Notes: generated from the sequence alone by a model not told the origin. DNA of 64,000 nt from Streptomyces chattanoogensis (GCF_001294335.1 NZ_LGKG01000148.1:1-64000), one strand, 5' to 3'. Shown: positions 1 through 8,602, numbered from the stretch's first letter. Translations and numbers: made by a program.

Positions 1-123
1 ATGCAGGGCGTCGCGGTCCGGGTCGGCGTAGACAGCCACACTCCCGATCCCCGCGTCCCGGCAGGCACGGGCAACCCGGACGGCGATCTCGCCACGGTTG
101 GCGATCAGTACCTTGCGCACCAT
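1..123 (-). CDS. Acyl-CoA carboxylase alpha chain (biotin carboxylase), N-terminal fragment
   Basis: Only the first 41 codons lie in the window; the gene runs off the left edge. The protein begins [20 protein letters not shown], the N-terminal signature of biotin carboxylases. The complete family member carries an ATP-grasp biotin carboxylase and usually a C-terminal biotin carrier domain; neither can be seen here. It carboxylates biotin with bicarbonate and ATP and passes the carboxyl group to the beta chain encoded at 500-2143. It lies 128 nt downstream of the epsilon gene on the same strand, so it is probably the next gene of the operon. A GAGAGAA sequence precedes the ATG. Identification from the N-terminus is firm; substrate range cannot be read from this piece. 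Confidence 0.9.
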   Translation of the reverse strand, partial: MVRKVLIANRGEIAVRVARACRDAGIGSVAVYADPDRDALH

Positions 124-165
124 CGGTTCTCTCGTTCTCTCGTCCGCTGTGTTTCTGTTGTTGCT

Positions 166-198
166 TCTCTTGTGGTTTCTCTTGTGGTTTCTCTGGTT
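166..198. repeat. 12-bp purine/pyrimidine-asymmetric tandem repeat between accE and the alpha-chain gene
   Basis: On the plus strand the unit TCTCTTGTGGTT occurs twice in tandem (166-177, 178-189), followed by a degenerate third copy. Read as mRNA of the leftward operon it is an A/G-rich stretch within the 128-nt leader of the alpha-chain gene. Its base composition is much lower in GC than its surroundings. Function unknown. Confidence 0.6.
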
Positions 199-251
199 CC
201 CCGCTTCGTGGCAGTGCTTCTCGAGGGCCGGTGGAGCGGGCCCCGGCACCC

Positions 252-503
252 TCACAGCCCCAGGCGCCAGGCTCCCGCACCCCGCTGCACCGGCACCCGG
301 GTCATCCGCGTGACCGGCGCGGCCCAACGGCGCTGCGCGGTCCGGTGATCGGCGGTCCGGTCCGCGGTGTGCTGCGCGGCCGTCGACGTCAGCCGGGCGA
401 GGATCGCCACGACCGCGGCGGCCACTTCCTCGTCCGTGGCATCGCCCCTGAGCACCCGGATGTCGGGCGGGCCGGGGGCGGCCGGTGCCCCGATGGCGCT
501 CAC
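252..503 (-). CDS. Acyl-CoA carboxylase epsilon subunit (AccE/PccE-like)
   Basis: This 83-residue protein starts at a GTG that overlaps the stop codon of the carboxyltransferase beta gene (GTGA overlap at 500-503), which implies translational coupling. Residues 15-38 ([20 protein letters not shown] and onward) are the conserved amphipathic helix of actinobacterial epsilon subunits, and the protein ends in a Trp-containing tail, WRLGL, as family members do. Epsilon subunits are small, unstructured-tailed proteins that raise carboxylase activity by binding the beta hexamer. The position between the beta and alpha genes supports the call. The middle (residues 40-65) is a Thr/Ala/His/Arg-rich linker with no further motif. 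Confidence 0.85.
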   Translation of the reverse strand: MSAIGAPAAPGPPDIRVLRGDATDEEVAAAVVAILARLTSTAAQHTADRTADHRTAQRRWAAPVTRMTRVPVQRGAGAWRLGL

Positions 504-2143
504 AGCGGGATGTTCCCGTGCTTGCGCGGCTGCCGGGTGGCGCGTTTGCCGCGCAGCGTCTCCAGGGCCGTGGCGACGGCCGACCGGGTCTCCTGCGGCA
601 TGATCACCGCATCGACATAGCCGCGGTCCGCCGCCATATAGGGGTTCAGCAGGGCGCGTTCGTACGCGTCGAGCAGCCGGGCGCGCTCCGCCTCGGGGTC
701 CGCCGCCTGCTGGAGGGCACGCCGGTGCAGTACCCCGACCGCGCCCTCGCCGCCCATGACGGCGATCTCGGCGGTGGGCCAGGCCAGGTTGATGTCGACG
801 CCCAGGTGCTTGGACCCCATGACGCCGTAACCGCCGCCGTATGCCTTGCGGGTGACGACCGTGACCATCGGCACCGTCGCCTCCGAGTAGGCGTACAGCA
901 GTTTCGCGCCGCGCCGGATGATGCCGCCGTGCTCCTGGTCGAGACCCGGCATGAAGCCCGGTACGTCCACGAAGGTCAGCACCGGAACGTGGAACGCATC
1001 GCACACGCGCACGAAGCGGGCGGCCTTCTCGCTGGCGTCGATGTTCAGTACGCCCGCGGCGACCTGCGGCTGGTTGGCGACGATGCCGACGCTGTGCCCG
1101 TCCACCCGGCCGAAGCCGCAGACGATGTTCGGCGCGAACAGCGGCTGCACCTCCAGCAGGTCGCCGTCGTCCAGCACGGCCCGCACCACACGCAGCATGT
1201 CGTACGGCCGGTTCGCCTGGTCGGGGATGAGGGTGTCCAGTTCCTCGTCGGCGGCGGTCCGGCCGCTGTGGGCGCTGCTCTCGAAGACCGGCGGATCCTC
1301 CATGTTGTTGGAGGGGAGGTGAGAGAGCAGCTGACGTACGTACTCGAACGCGTCCTTCTCGTCGTGCGCCAGGTAATGGGCGTTTCCGGAGACGGTGTTG
1401 TGGCTGTACGCGCCGCCCAGCTCCTCGCGGTCGACCGCCTGTCCGGTCACGCTGCGCAGCACCTCGGGGCCGGTCACGAACATATGGGAGATGCCGTCGA
1501 CCATGACCACGAAGTCGGTGAGCGCCGGCGCGTAGACCGCACCGCCCGCGCACGGGCCCATCAGCAGCGAGATCTGCGGAATCACTCCCGAGCAGTCCAC
1601 ATGCCGTTTGATCAGTTCGGCGTAGTAGCCCAGGGAGACGACGCCCTCCTGGATGCGGGCGCCGCCGCCGTCGTTGATGCCGATGACGGGGCAGCCGATG
1701 CTGAGCGCCAGGTCCATCAGCTTGTGCAGCTTGGCCCCCGACGCCTCGCCGATGCTGCCGCCGAAGGCGGTGAAGTCCTGGGCGAACAGACACACCCGGC
1801 GGCCGTCGATCAGCCCGTGTCCCGCGACGACGCCGTCGCCGAGCGGCCGCCGGTCGTAGAGGCCGAACTCGTGGCTGCGGTGCCGTGACACCGCGTCCAG
1901 TTCGACGAAGGTGCCGGGGTCCAGCAGCGCCTCGATGCGCTCGCGCGCCGTCAGCTTGCCGCGCTCGTGCTGGCGGCGTACCGCGTCGGAGTCGGCGTGT
2001 GCCGCCAGTTCCGCGCGGAGCTGTGCCAGTCCGGCGAGGCGTTCGGCGGTCGTCTGCTTGCCGCGGAGCGGCCCGTCGGTCGGCCCGTCGGTCGGCCCGT
2101 CGGTCGGCCCGTGGGCCGGTTCGGTTCCCTGGTCCGCGGTCAT
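500..2143 (-). CDS. Acyl-CoA carboxylase beta chain (carboxyltransferase, PccB/AccD type)
   Basis: The 547-residue protein transfers carboxyl from carboxybiotin to an acyl-CoA, giving a malonyl- or alkylmalonyl-CoA. The N-terminal half has [16 protein letters not shown] (127-142) and the oxyanion loop [16 protein letters not shown] (195-210); the C-terminal half has [17 protein letters not shown] (432-448) and the [15 protein letters not shown] block (451-465). The residue that sets acyl-CoA choice in streptomycete enzymes (Asp422 in PccB, in the motif GGAYD) is Gly440 here, which suggests a roomier pocket for longer acyl chains. Residues 12-25 are a GPTD repeat not typical of the family. The ATG at 2143 overlaps the stop of the acyl-AMP ligase gene by one base. 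Substrate is inferred, not shown. Confidence 0.93.
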   Translation of the reverse strand: MTADQGTEPAHGPTDGPTDGPTDGPLRGKQTTAERLAGLAQLRAELAAHADSDAVRRQHERGKLTARERIEALLDPGTFVELDAVSRHRSHEFGLYDRRPLGDGVVAGHGLIDGRRVCLFAQDFTAFGGSIGEASGAKLHKLMDLALSIGCPVIGINDGGGARIQEGVVSLGYYAELIKRHVDCSGVIPQISLLMGPCAGGAVYAPALTDFVVMVDGISHMFVTGPEVLRSVTGQAVDREELGGAYSHNTVSGNAHYLAHDEKDAFEYVRQLLSHLPSNNMEDPPVFESSAHSGRTAADEELDTLIPDQANRPYDMLRVVRAVLDDGDLLEVQPLFAPNIVCGFGRVDGHSVGIVANQPQVAAGVLNIDASEKAARFVRVCDAFHVPVLTFVDVPGFMPGLDQEHGGIIRRGAKLLYAYSEATVPMVTVVTRKAYGGGYGVMGSKHLGVDINLAWPTAEIAVMGGEGAVGVLHRRALQQAADPEAERARLLDAYERALLNPYMAADRGYVDAVIMPQETRSAVATALETLRGKRATRQPRKHGNIPL

Positions 2144-3972
2144 CAGACGCTCCCTTCCGTGGTGACGGCGATGGCAGTCGTGGTGGCGGTGGCAGTCGCG
2201 GCGGCGGTGGCAGTCGCAGTGGTGGCGGCGACGGCGGCTTTCAGCTCGCCGGCCAGATAGAGCTTCCGGCAGGCCCGCCGCTGCAGCTTGCCGCTCGTCG
2301 TACGCGGCAGCACACCCCGGCGCACCAGCACGATCTCGTCGACGTCCAGCCGCTGGCCGTCGCGTACGGCCTGCCGTATCAGCTCCCGGACCACGTCGGG
2401 CGAGAGCCTGCGCAGCACCCTTCCGTCGGCCTCCACCACCAGGACCAGCCGCTCCTCCATGCCGTCGTCCACGGAGAAGGCGGCGGCGCAGTTCGGCTGC
2501 AGCCCGGGCACCGTGCTCTCGGCTGACAGCTCGATGTCCTGCGGGTAGTAGTTACGGCCCTTGCGGATGATGACGTCCTTGAGCCTGCCCGTGACGTACA
2601 GCTCCCCGTCGTGCAGGAATCCCAGGTCACCGGTGCGCAGATAGGTGGTCGCCGCCTCCCCGGCAATCCGTGCGCCGAAGGTCTCCGCGCTCTCTTCGGG
2701 CCGGTCCAGGTAGCCCTCGGCCACACACGGCCCGTCGAGCCAGATCTCGCCCACCTGGCGCGGGCCGCACGCCGTGTGCGAGCCGGGATCCACGATCCGC
2801 AGCCGGGTGCCCGGGACGGTGACGCCGGAACTCACCAGCGGCTGGGCCCCTTCGTCGCCTTGCCGGAGCCGTTCCACCCGGCCCGCCGTCAGTGCCTGCG
2901 AGGCCACCCAGAGCACGGACGGCTCCTCGTCCCAGCGGCTTCCGGTGGCCTTCAGCGTGTTCTCGGCGAGGCCGTACCCCGGGCACATCGCGGTGGCGGC
3001 GAAGCCCGACGGAGCGAAGCCCTCCGTGAAGGCGCGGAGGGTGTGCCAGCGCACCGGTTCGGCGCCGTTGGCCGCCACCCGCCAGGAGGACAGGTCGATG
3101 CCGTCGGCGACCTTGCCCTCGGCCAGGGCCCGTACGCACAGCTCGTAGGCGAAGCTCGGCGCGGCGGCGTGGGTGCCGCGGAACCGCGAGATGGCCTCCA
3201 GCCACCGTCCCGGCCGGCGGATGAACGCGTCCGGTGCCATCAGATAGGCGGGCACTCCGGAGCACAGCGGCAGCATGACGCCGAACAGCATGCCCATGTC
3301 GTGGAAGAGCGGCAGCCACGACACCACCGCGCCGTCCGACGGCGAGGGCCACAGCTCCTCGGTCTCGGCGACATTGCCGAGGAAGTTGCGGTGGGTGATG
3401 ACCACGCCCTTCGGGTCGCCGGTCGACCCCGAGGTGTACTGGAGCAGCGCGACATCGTCGGGAGCGGGCTCCGGGCCGGACCGGCCGGCGCCCGCTCCCG
3501 CCCGCGTCGCCTCTGTGTCGACCAGGGTCAGCCCGGCCAGCTCGGGCCGGTCGCCGAACCGCTCCTCGAGGTCCCGCTTGACCGCCCCGGTGGTCAGTAC
3601 GGTCGTCGCTCCCGCGTCGTCCGCGATCCGGCGCAGCCGCGCCAGACCGCGCTGCCGCGTGGGCACCTGTACGGGAGCGGCGGCCACGCGCGCATACATG
3701 CAGCCGAGGAGGGCCCGTACGAACTCCAGGCCCGAGGGGTAGAGCATCACCACCCGGCCCCCGGCGAGTCCCGCGTCCGACAGCGCCGCCGCCCGGTCGA
3801 GCGCGGCGTCGTGCAACTCCCGGTAGGTGAGCGAGGCTTCCGGTTCCTCGCCGTCGCGAAGAAAGACGAACGCCGTCTCGTCGGGCTCCTTCACGCTGCG
3901 CAGCCGCAGTGCCTCCGGCACCGTGGCGGCGACGCCCAGTGCTGATGCGGGCGTGGACAAGTGCGTGGTCAT
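2143..3972 (-). CDS. Fatty-acyl-AMP ligase (FAAL, FadD32-like)
   Basis: This 609-residue adenylate-forming enzyme should activate a fatty acid as acyl-AMP and load it on an acyl carrier protein. Visible motifs are the P-loop [11 protein letters not shown] (179-189), [11 protein letters not shown] (218-228) and [14 protein letters not shown] (295-308), both typical of the FAAL rather than the CoA-ligase branch, [17 protein letters not shown] (447-463) and the catalytic Lys562 in TTSGKLQRR. The start at 3972 is chosen for the GAGG upstream; an in-frame extension to 4059 lacks family sequence. The last 25 or so residues are a low-complexity Ala/Thr/Val tail encoded by a short GGTGGC-type repeat. 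It heads the leftward operon, directly coupled to the carboxyltransferase, as FadD32 and AccD4 are linked in mycolate synthesis. It may feed a polyketide or lipopeptide assembly line lying to the left. Confidence 0.9.
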   Translation of the reverse strand: MTTHLSTPASALGVAATVPEALRLRSVKEPDETAFVFLRDGEEPEASLTYRELHDAALDRAAALSDAGLAGGRVVMLYPSGLEFVRALLGCMYARVAAAPVQVPTRQRGLARLRRIADDAGATTVLTTGAVKRDLEERFGDRPELAGLTLVDTEATRAGAGAGRSGPEPAPDDVALLQYTSGSTGDPKGVVITHRNFLGNVAETEELWPSPSDGAVVSWLPLFHDMGMLFGVMLPLCSGVPAYLMAPDAFIRRPGRWLEAISRFRGTHAAAPSFAYELCVRALAEGKVADGIDLSSWRVAANGAEPVRWHTLRAFTEGFAPSGFAATAMCPGYGLAENTLKATGSRWDEEPSVLWVASQALTAGRVERLRQGDEGAQPLVSSGVTVPGTRLRIVDPGSHTACGPRQVGEIWLDGPCVAEGYLDRPEESAETFGARIAGEAATTYLRTGDLGFLHDGELYVTGRLKDVIIRKGRNYYPQDIELSAESTVPGLQPNCAAAFSVDDGMEERLVLVVEADGRVLRRLSPDVVRELIRQAVRDGQRLDVDEIVLVRRGVLPRTTSGKLQRRACRKLYLAGELKAAVAATTATATAAATATATTTAIAVTTEGSV

Positions 3973-4203
3973 GGTCGAAGTACCTCGTTCCGTGCGGAGC
4001 GGAAAGGTGGCGGCGAAGGGCGCGGCGCGGGGAGCGGGGCGGCCCGGCCGGGCGGGCACGCCGGCCGGCCGGGGGCTCGGCCGAGGGGGGACGACGGTGC
4101 GTCAACGGACAGAAGCTATTTTTGGACGGTGAGTGCGGACAACCCCTATCCACCCTGATTGCCGCGTACGCGGTGCCCCATAGCGGATGTGACGGGCCAG
4201 TAG

Positions 4204-4239
4204 GGTGCAAGACACCCGCGAAAGCGGGTGGTGTGCATC
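4204..4239. other. GNRA-tetraloop hairpin in the FAAL/LAL intergenic region
   Basis: CACCCGC (4213-4219), loop GAAA, GCGGGTG (4224-4230) form a perfect 7-bp stem with a GNRA loop. An outer helix GGTGCA (4204-4209) with TGCATC (4234-4239), one G-T pair, can stack below it. Such a bipartite stem looks like structured RNA. It could act in either transcript's leader; I do not recognise a known riboswitch class. Confidence 0.4.
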
Positions 4240-4383
4240 ACTGGAGGATCATCCAACTTGCCCGGGAGTAAGCGGAATTGCGTGCTCCCTATTCGCCTGA
4301 ACTGCGCCTCTGATGACCATGCAGGTGGGTGTGATGGTGCACCGGGCGACTCAAGTGACTCATCTGCCCCTTGCGTAACAGGT

Positions 4384-4399
4384 TTAGGGGTACCCCCTA
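4384..4399. promoter_or_regulatory. GGG-N4-CCC dyad, candidate LuxR-type operator
   Basis: The sequence TTAGGGGTACCCCCTA is nearly symmetric, with half-sites TAGGGG and CCCCTA. It resembles the general CTNGGG-N4-CCCNAG layout of operators for PAS-LuxR regulators such as PimM. The same TAGGGG half-site recurs twice at 7780-7813 at the other end of the LAL gene. It is a candidate site for the adjacent LAL regulator, shown only by pattern. Confidence 0.4.
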
Positions 4400-4454
4400 C
4401 CTTTGTCTCGCTGGTTAAATGCGTATCGGGCAAAGGAGCAGGCAATCGCGTCAC

Positions 4455-4475
4455 GTTTCTCGCGACGCGAGAAAC
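4455..4475. promoter_or_regulatory. 21-bp perfect palindrome upstream of the LAL regulator
   Basis: Arms GTTTCTCGCG (4455-4464) and CGCGAGAAAC (4466-4475) flank a single central A, so all ten base pairs match. It lies about 345 nt upstream of the regulator's start and is AT-flanked. Perfect odd-centred palindromes of this length are typical transcription-factor sites; the binding protein is unknown. Confidence 0.5.
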
Positions 4476-4819
4476 CTGTGAGAACGGGAGCGCTGGATGT
4501 CGGATGATTGAACAAACCCCAACTTCTTCGTCGTGGGTCCGATTCGCTCCGGATCCCGGCGGACCGGTGCGCGGATGCGCAGGCCACTGGGGCAGTGGAG
4601 ATGCGCGGCGATGACCGGGCGGCGGTTCGGCCGGAATTTCGCCGAACGGCCTCTTGGACGTCATGGACCATTCCCTGTGCACGGCCGTAATGGCGTGCGC
4701 ACGATGTGTGGCAGTTTTTTCGTGGGCTGACCTCCACGGCTGCCGATTTGAACTTCTCTTCCTGAACGGGACCTTTGCGGCACGCCCGCTGAACTCGTGT
4801 GTGCCGCGGTACGGGGGAA

Positions 4820-7642
4820 ATGAATTTGTTGGCGTCAGCGCGCATTGTGGAACGAGAGACCGAGATCGCCGCTCTCGGGGAAATGTACAAAGCGGCCGTC
4901 GAGGGGCGCGGCCGGGTCGTGGTGATCACCGGCGCCGTGGCCAGTGGCAAGACCGAGCTCCTGGCACAGTTCACGGATCAGGCCGTCGCGGACGGCGCCC
5001 TGCTGCTCGACACCACCGGGGCATCGGCGGAACGGCACTGGCCGCTGGGGCTGGCCAGACGGCTGTTCGCGGGCCTTCCGCAGCCGTCCGCGGTCCGCGA
5101 CGAGGTGACGCGCCTGATGGACGACGTGACCGAGGGCACCGGGGAAGCCGAGCTGCGCCGCTTGCCGAGCCTGGCCGAAGCCATCCTGGCACCGGCGAAG
5201 GACCGGGTGATGGTCATCGCCGTGGACGATGTGCACCTCGGCGACGATCTCTCCCTTCAGCTGCTGCTCAGCCTCGCCCACCGCGTCCGGAGCGCACCTG
5301 TCCTCATGGTGCTCACCGCCTCGTCCCATCTGCCCGAGGGCCGGCCGGCGCTCATGGGCGAACTGCTGAGCCAGCCCCACTGCCGGCGCCTGCGGCTGCA
5401 GATGCTGTCCGAGGACGCCGTCGCGGGGATGACCGCCCAGCACGCCCAGGGGCCGGTGGCCGAGGGGCTCGCCGCCGACCTGTACGCGGCCACCGGGGGC
5501 AACCCGCTGCTGGTCCGCGCCCTGCTGGAGGACCATGCTGCCCACGCCGGCGAGGGCGAAGCGGGCGCTGCCGCGCTGACCCGGGGGGAGAGCTACATCG
5601 GCGCCGTGACCGAGACTCTGCACCGCTGCGGACCCGAGGCGCTGGCCCTCGCCCGCGGCACCGCGGTCCTCGGCGACGGCGCGACGCCCGCCCTGCTGAG
5701 CCGGCTCCTCGCGCTCCCCACGAGAGTGATCGAGGCCGGAGCGCGGGGCCTGGCGCACAACGGCCTGTTCCGCAACGGGCGGTTCCGCGACGAGGCGGGC
5801 GCACGGGCCGTGCTCGATGCCGTACCGGAGGCCGAACTCGCCCGCCTGCACCACCACGCCGCCGTACTGCTGCGCAACGACGGCGCCGCCGCCTCCGATG
5901 TGGCCCGGCACCTCGTCCGTACGACGCCGCAAGGCGACGAGTGGACCGTTCCCGTCCTGCGGGAGGCGGCGGAATACGCGCTGCTGGACGGCGATTCGGA
6001 CGTCGCCCGGGACTGTCTGACGCTGGCTCAGGACTACTGCACCGGCGAACAGGAACGCATCGCCGTCCAGGTGCGGCTCGCCGATGTGCTGTGGCGCTCC
6101 AACCCCTCGGCCCTCGGCGAGCATCTGTCGGCGCTGGTACCGGAGATGACACAGGAACGGCTCACCCCGGACGAGCTGATCGTCTGCCTGGGCTATCTGA
6201 TCTGGGGCGGATGGATGGACCAGGCCGCCGCCGTCCTCGACGTACTGGAGCGGTCCGCCACCTGGTCGAGCGCCGAACAGCGCGAGGCCCTCGGCGTCGG
6301 GCGCCAGTGGCTCGTCATGATCAGTCCCGGCCACCGCACCGCCGCGCCCGGCGGACCGCCGGAGGTCTCCGCCGCCTTCCCGGAGGTCTCCGTCACCTCC
6401 GAACCCCTCGGCGGCACGGCATACATCGCGCACCAGCACGCCGCGTCCGCGGTCTCCGCGGCACTGTCCGGCAACGCACCGAGGAAGGCGGTCTCCCTGG
6501 CCACCAGGGTCCTCCAGCGGTTCCGGCTCGGTGACGGCTATGTCTGGCCGCTGGCCTTCGCCCTGATCGCGCTGGTCTACGCGGGTAGTTCGGATCTCGC
6601 CCTGACCTGGTGCGACCGGCTCCTCGGCGAGTGCGACGAGCGCTACGGGCTGACGTGGCAGGCGCTGCTGACGGCGGTCCGCGGGGAAATCGCGCTCCGC
6701 CAGGGCGATCTCGTCAAGGCCGCGGGCCAGGCCGAGTCGGCATTAACCCTGCTGCCGCGACAGGCCTGGGGCACCGCCGCCTACTTCCCGCTGTCCACTC
6801 TGGTCCTCGCCTACACCGAGATGGGCCGCCACGACGACGCCATGGAACTGCTCAACCACACCGCTCCCGAACGGCACCTCGACACCCTGCCCGGACTGCA
6901 CTTCCGCCGGGCAAGAGGCCGTTGGTATCTGGCGACGGGCCGCTTCCACGCCGCGCTCGGCGACTTCCTGACCTGCGGCGATCTCATGCGGCGCTGGAAG
7001 GTGGATGCGCCCGAGCTGGTGCCCTGGCGTATCGACGCGGCCGACGCCTGGCTGGCGATCAGCGAACCGAAGAAGGCCCTCGCACTCGCCGAGGAGCAGC
7101 GGGCGCTCAGCCCGGACCGGGAACGCGGCATGGTGCTGCGCGCCCTGGGCACCGCGGGCACGGGACGCGAGCGCCTCGGAGCGCTGGAGGAGGCCGTCGA
7201 CATCCTGAGAAACGGCGGCGACCGCGTGCAACTGGCCATGGCACTGGGCGAACTGGGACGGGGCTACCGGGCCGCGGGGGATGTGCACCGGGGCCGTATG
7301 TTCGCCCACAAGGCATGGCACACCGCCAAGCTGTGCGGTGCGGAACCCCTGTGCCAGCGGCTGTTCCCCGGCGACACCGCACCGGACAACCGCCTCGAGA
7401 TCTCCGGCCAGGGCGCCGGCTCGCCCAACAGCGCGGAAGCCCTCACCGGAGCGGAGGCGCGGGTCGCCGTGCTCGCCGCGCACGGACACACCAACCGCGA
7501 GATCGCCGCAAAGCTGTATGTGACCGTCAGCACCGTGGAGCAGCACCTCACCCGCATCTACCGCAAACTGCAGGTACAGCGGCGCCGGGACCTGCCCAAG
7601 ACGCTCTCCAGCAGCGTGGGCGGTCTCTGCGCCGACCTCTAG
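4820..7642 (+). CDS. LAL-family LuxR transcriptional regulator with TTA codon
   Basis: This is a large pathway-type activator of 940 residues. The N-terminal AAA/NACHT-like ATPase has a Walker A motif GAVASGKT (38-45) and a hydrophobic VMVIAVDDVH Walker B; a long helical TPR-like middle follows; the C-terminus (about 870-930) is a LuxR helix-turn-helix (LTGAEARVAVLAAHG, then TNREIAAKLYVTVSTVEQHL). The ATG at 4820 sits close behind GGGGGAA; a TTG at 4826 or the GTG at 4799 are alternatives. Codon 642 (6743-6745) is TTA, the rare leucine codon read by the bldA tRNA, so its production is probably tied to development. It stands between the FAAL operon and a type II thioesterase, as LAL activators do in macrolide and polyene clusters. 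Confidence 0.93.
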   Translation: MNLLASARIVERETEIAALGEMYKAAVEGRGRVVVITGAVASGKTELLAQFTDQAVADGALLLDTTGASAERHWPLGLARRLFAGLPQPSAVRDEVTRLMDDVTEGTGEAELRRLPSLAEAILAPAKDRVMVIAVDDVHLGDDLSLQLLLSLAHRVRSAPVLMVLTASSHLPEGRPALMGELLSQPHCRRLRLQMLSEDAVAGMTAQHAQGPVAEGLAADLYAATGGNPLLVRALLEDHAAHAGEGEAGAAALTRGESYIGAVTETLHRCGPEALALARGTAVLGDGATPALLSRLLALPTRVIEAGARGLAHNGLFRNGRFRDEAGARAVLDAVPEAELARLHHHAAVLLRNDGAAASDVARHLVRTTPQGDEWTVPVLREAAEYALLDGDSDVARDCLTLAQDYCTGEQERIAVQVRLADVLWRSNPSALGEHLSALVPEMTQERLTPDELIVCLGYLIWGGWMDQAAAVLDVLERSATWSSAEQREALGVGRQWLVMISPGHRTAAPGGPPEVSAAFPEVSVTSEPLGGTAYIAHQHAASAVSAALSGNAPRKAVSLATRVLQRFRLGDGYVWPLAFALIALVYAGSSDLALTWCDRLLGECDERYGLTWQALLTAVRGEIALRQGDLVKAAGQAESALTLLPRQAWGTAAYFPLSTLVLAYTEMGRHDDAMELLNHTAPERHLDTLPGLHFRRARGRWYLATGRFHAALGDFLTCGDLMRRWKVDAPELVPWRIDAADAWLAISEPKKALALAEEQRALSPDRERGMVLRALGTAGTGRERLGALEEAVDILRNGGDRVQLAMALGELGRGYRAAGDVHRGRMFAHKAWHTAKLCGAEPLCQRLFPGDTAPDNRLEISGQGAGSPNSAEALTGAEARVAVLAAHGHTNREIAAKLYVTVSTVEQHLTRIYRKLQVQRRRDLPKTLSSSVGGLCADL

Positions 7643-7660
7643 ACGGCGTCAGGCGGTGTG

Positions 7661-7723
7661 GGCGGCGCTCCTTCGGCCCCCGGCGGCGCTCCTTCGGCCC
7701 CCGGCGGTGCTCCTTCGGCCACC
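7661..7723. repeat. 21-bp tandem repeat, three copies
   Basis: A 21-bp unit beginning GGCGGCGCTCCTTCGG occurs at 7661-7681, 7682-7702 (identical) and 7703-7723 (two changes). It starts 18 nt after the LAL stop codon. Each unit has a CTTCGG core that could form a small stem-loop; a role in 3' end formation is possible but unproven. Confidence 0.65.
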
Positions 7724-7777
7724 GGCGCGGGAACACCCGCCCGCCCCGCCACGTTGTGGCATGCAAGGGGCCCTCCC

Positions 7778-7813
7778 ATCCCCTAGGGGATCTGTTCGAC
7801 CATCCCCTAGGGG
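7778..7813. promoter_or_regulatory. Twin CCCCTAGGGG palindromes, 24 bp apart
   Basis: CCCCTAGGGG occurs at 7780-7789 (inside the perfect 14-bp palindrome ATCCCCTAGGGGAT) and again at 7804-7813, with identical CATCCCCTAGGGG context and exactly 24 bp between centres. They lie between the convergent LAL and thioesterase genes. The half-site TAGGGG matches the dyad at 4384-4399, so a shared binding protein, perhaps the LAL regulator, is plausible. Confidence 0.45.
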
Positions 7814-7828
7814 TCGCCCCCGCGTCCG

Positions 7829-8602
7829 CTACCGCTCCAGAAGCGGCCCCAGCGCCTCGGTGACGGTGCCGGTCACCGCTGCCTGGTGCTGCTCCAGGAA
7901 GAAGTGCCCGCCGCTGAACGTGGACAGCGCGAAGTCGCCCCGGGTGTGCCCGCTCCAGGCCTGCGCCTCCTCCGCGCTGGTGTGCGGATCGGCATCGCCC
8001 GTCAGGACGGTGATCGGGGCATCGATCACCCTGTCGGGCCCGCTCCGGTACCGCTCCACCGCGCGGTAGTCGCTACGGAGCACCGGCAGCACCACGGCCA
8101 TCAGCTCCTCGTTCTGCAGCCAGCGGGAATCGGTGCCGCCCAGCCGCCGCATCTCCTCGATCAGGACGGCATCCGACTGCTGGTGGACGGCCCCGGGCCG
8201 GAACCGGCTGGGCGCACGGCGCCCGGAGGCGAACACCCGGACCGGGCCGGGACCGCCGCGCTGCTCCACTCGCAGCGCCACCTCGAAGGCCAGCACCGCC
8301 CCCATGCTGTGACCGAAGAACGCCACCGGCACTCCGGCACCGGCCTGGCCGGCCCGCAGCTCCGCGTCGATCCGGTCCGCGAGTTCCCCGATGTCGTCGA
8401 TGCACGGCTCCTTCCTGCGGTCCTGACGGCCCGGATACTGAACGGAGACCACCTCGACGGCGGGGGAGAGCGCGGCCGACATCGGGAAGTAGTAACTCGC
8501 GGACCCGCCCGCGTGCGGGAAGCACACAAGTCGCATCCGGGCCTGCGGAGTGGGATGGAAACGGCGCAGCCAATCACTCTGTTGCGCTGCCGAAGTGGTC
8601 AC
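7829..8602 (-). CDS. Type II thioesterase (alpha/beta hydrolase)
   Basis: The 257-residue protein is an editing thioesterase of the kind that removes wrong acyl groups from carrier proteins of polyketide or non-ribosomal peptide assembly lines. It opens with LVCFPHAGGSASYY (25-38), the hallmark of the family, has the nucleophile elbow GHSMG (97-101, Ser99), an acid in TGDADPH (around 203-205) and the catalytic His233 in GGHFFLEQH. The GTG start follows CAGGAACGC. It is convergent with the LAL regulator. Its presence argues that the FAAL, carboxylase and regulator belong to a modular biosynthetic cluster whose synthases are outside the window. Confidence 0.93.
   Translation of the reverse strand: MTTSAAQQSDWLRRFHPTPQARMRLVCFPHAGGSASYYFPMSAALSPAVEVVSVQYPGRQDRRKEPCIDDIGELADRIDAELRAGQAGAGVPVAFFGHSMGAVLAFEVALRVEQRGGPGPVRVFASGRRAPSRFRPGAVHQQSDAVLIEEMRRLGGTDSRWLQNEELMAVVLPVLRSDYRAVERYRSGPDRVIDAPITVLTGDADPHTSAEEAQAWSGHTRGDFALSTFSGGHFFLEQHQAAVTGTVTEALGPLLER

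Larger units (their letters stand above)
3973..4819. other. 847-nt divergent intergenic region between the FAAL operon and the LAL regulator
   Basis: I find no convincing gene here. It must hold the promoters of the leftward ligase-carboxylase operon and of the rightward regulator. It contains three separate structures listed as their own features: a GNRA-loop hairpin (4204-4239), a GGG-N4-CCC dyad (4384-4399) and a 21-bp perfect palindrome (4455-4475). The region around 4400-4520 is clearly less GC-rich than the flanking genes, as expected of a promoter. Confidence 0.7.

Noticed and set aside
252..1793. Long reverse-strand frame over the carboxyltransferase gene
   Set aside because: Only its last 83 codons (the epsilon subunit) are real. 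The rest is Arg/Gly-rich shadow of the beta chain in another frame.
3973..4059. Longer N-terminus for the FAAL (start at 4059)
   Set aside because: The extra residues are Arg/Pro/Ala-rich and unlike FAAL N-termini. The ATG at 3972 has a GAGG sequence before it.
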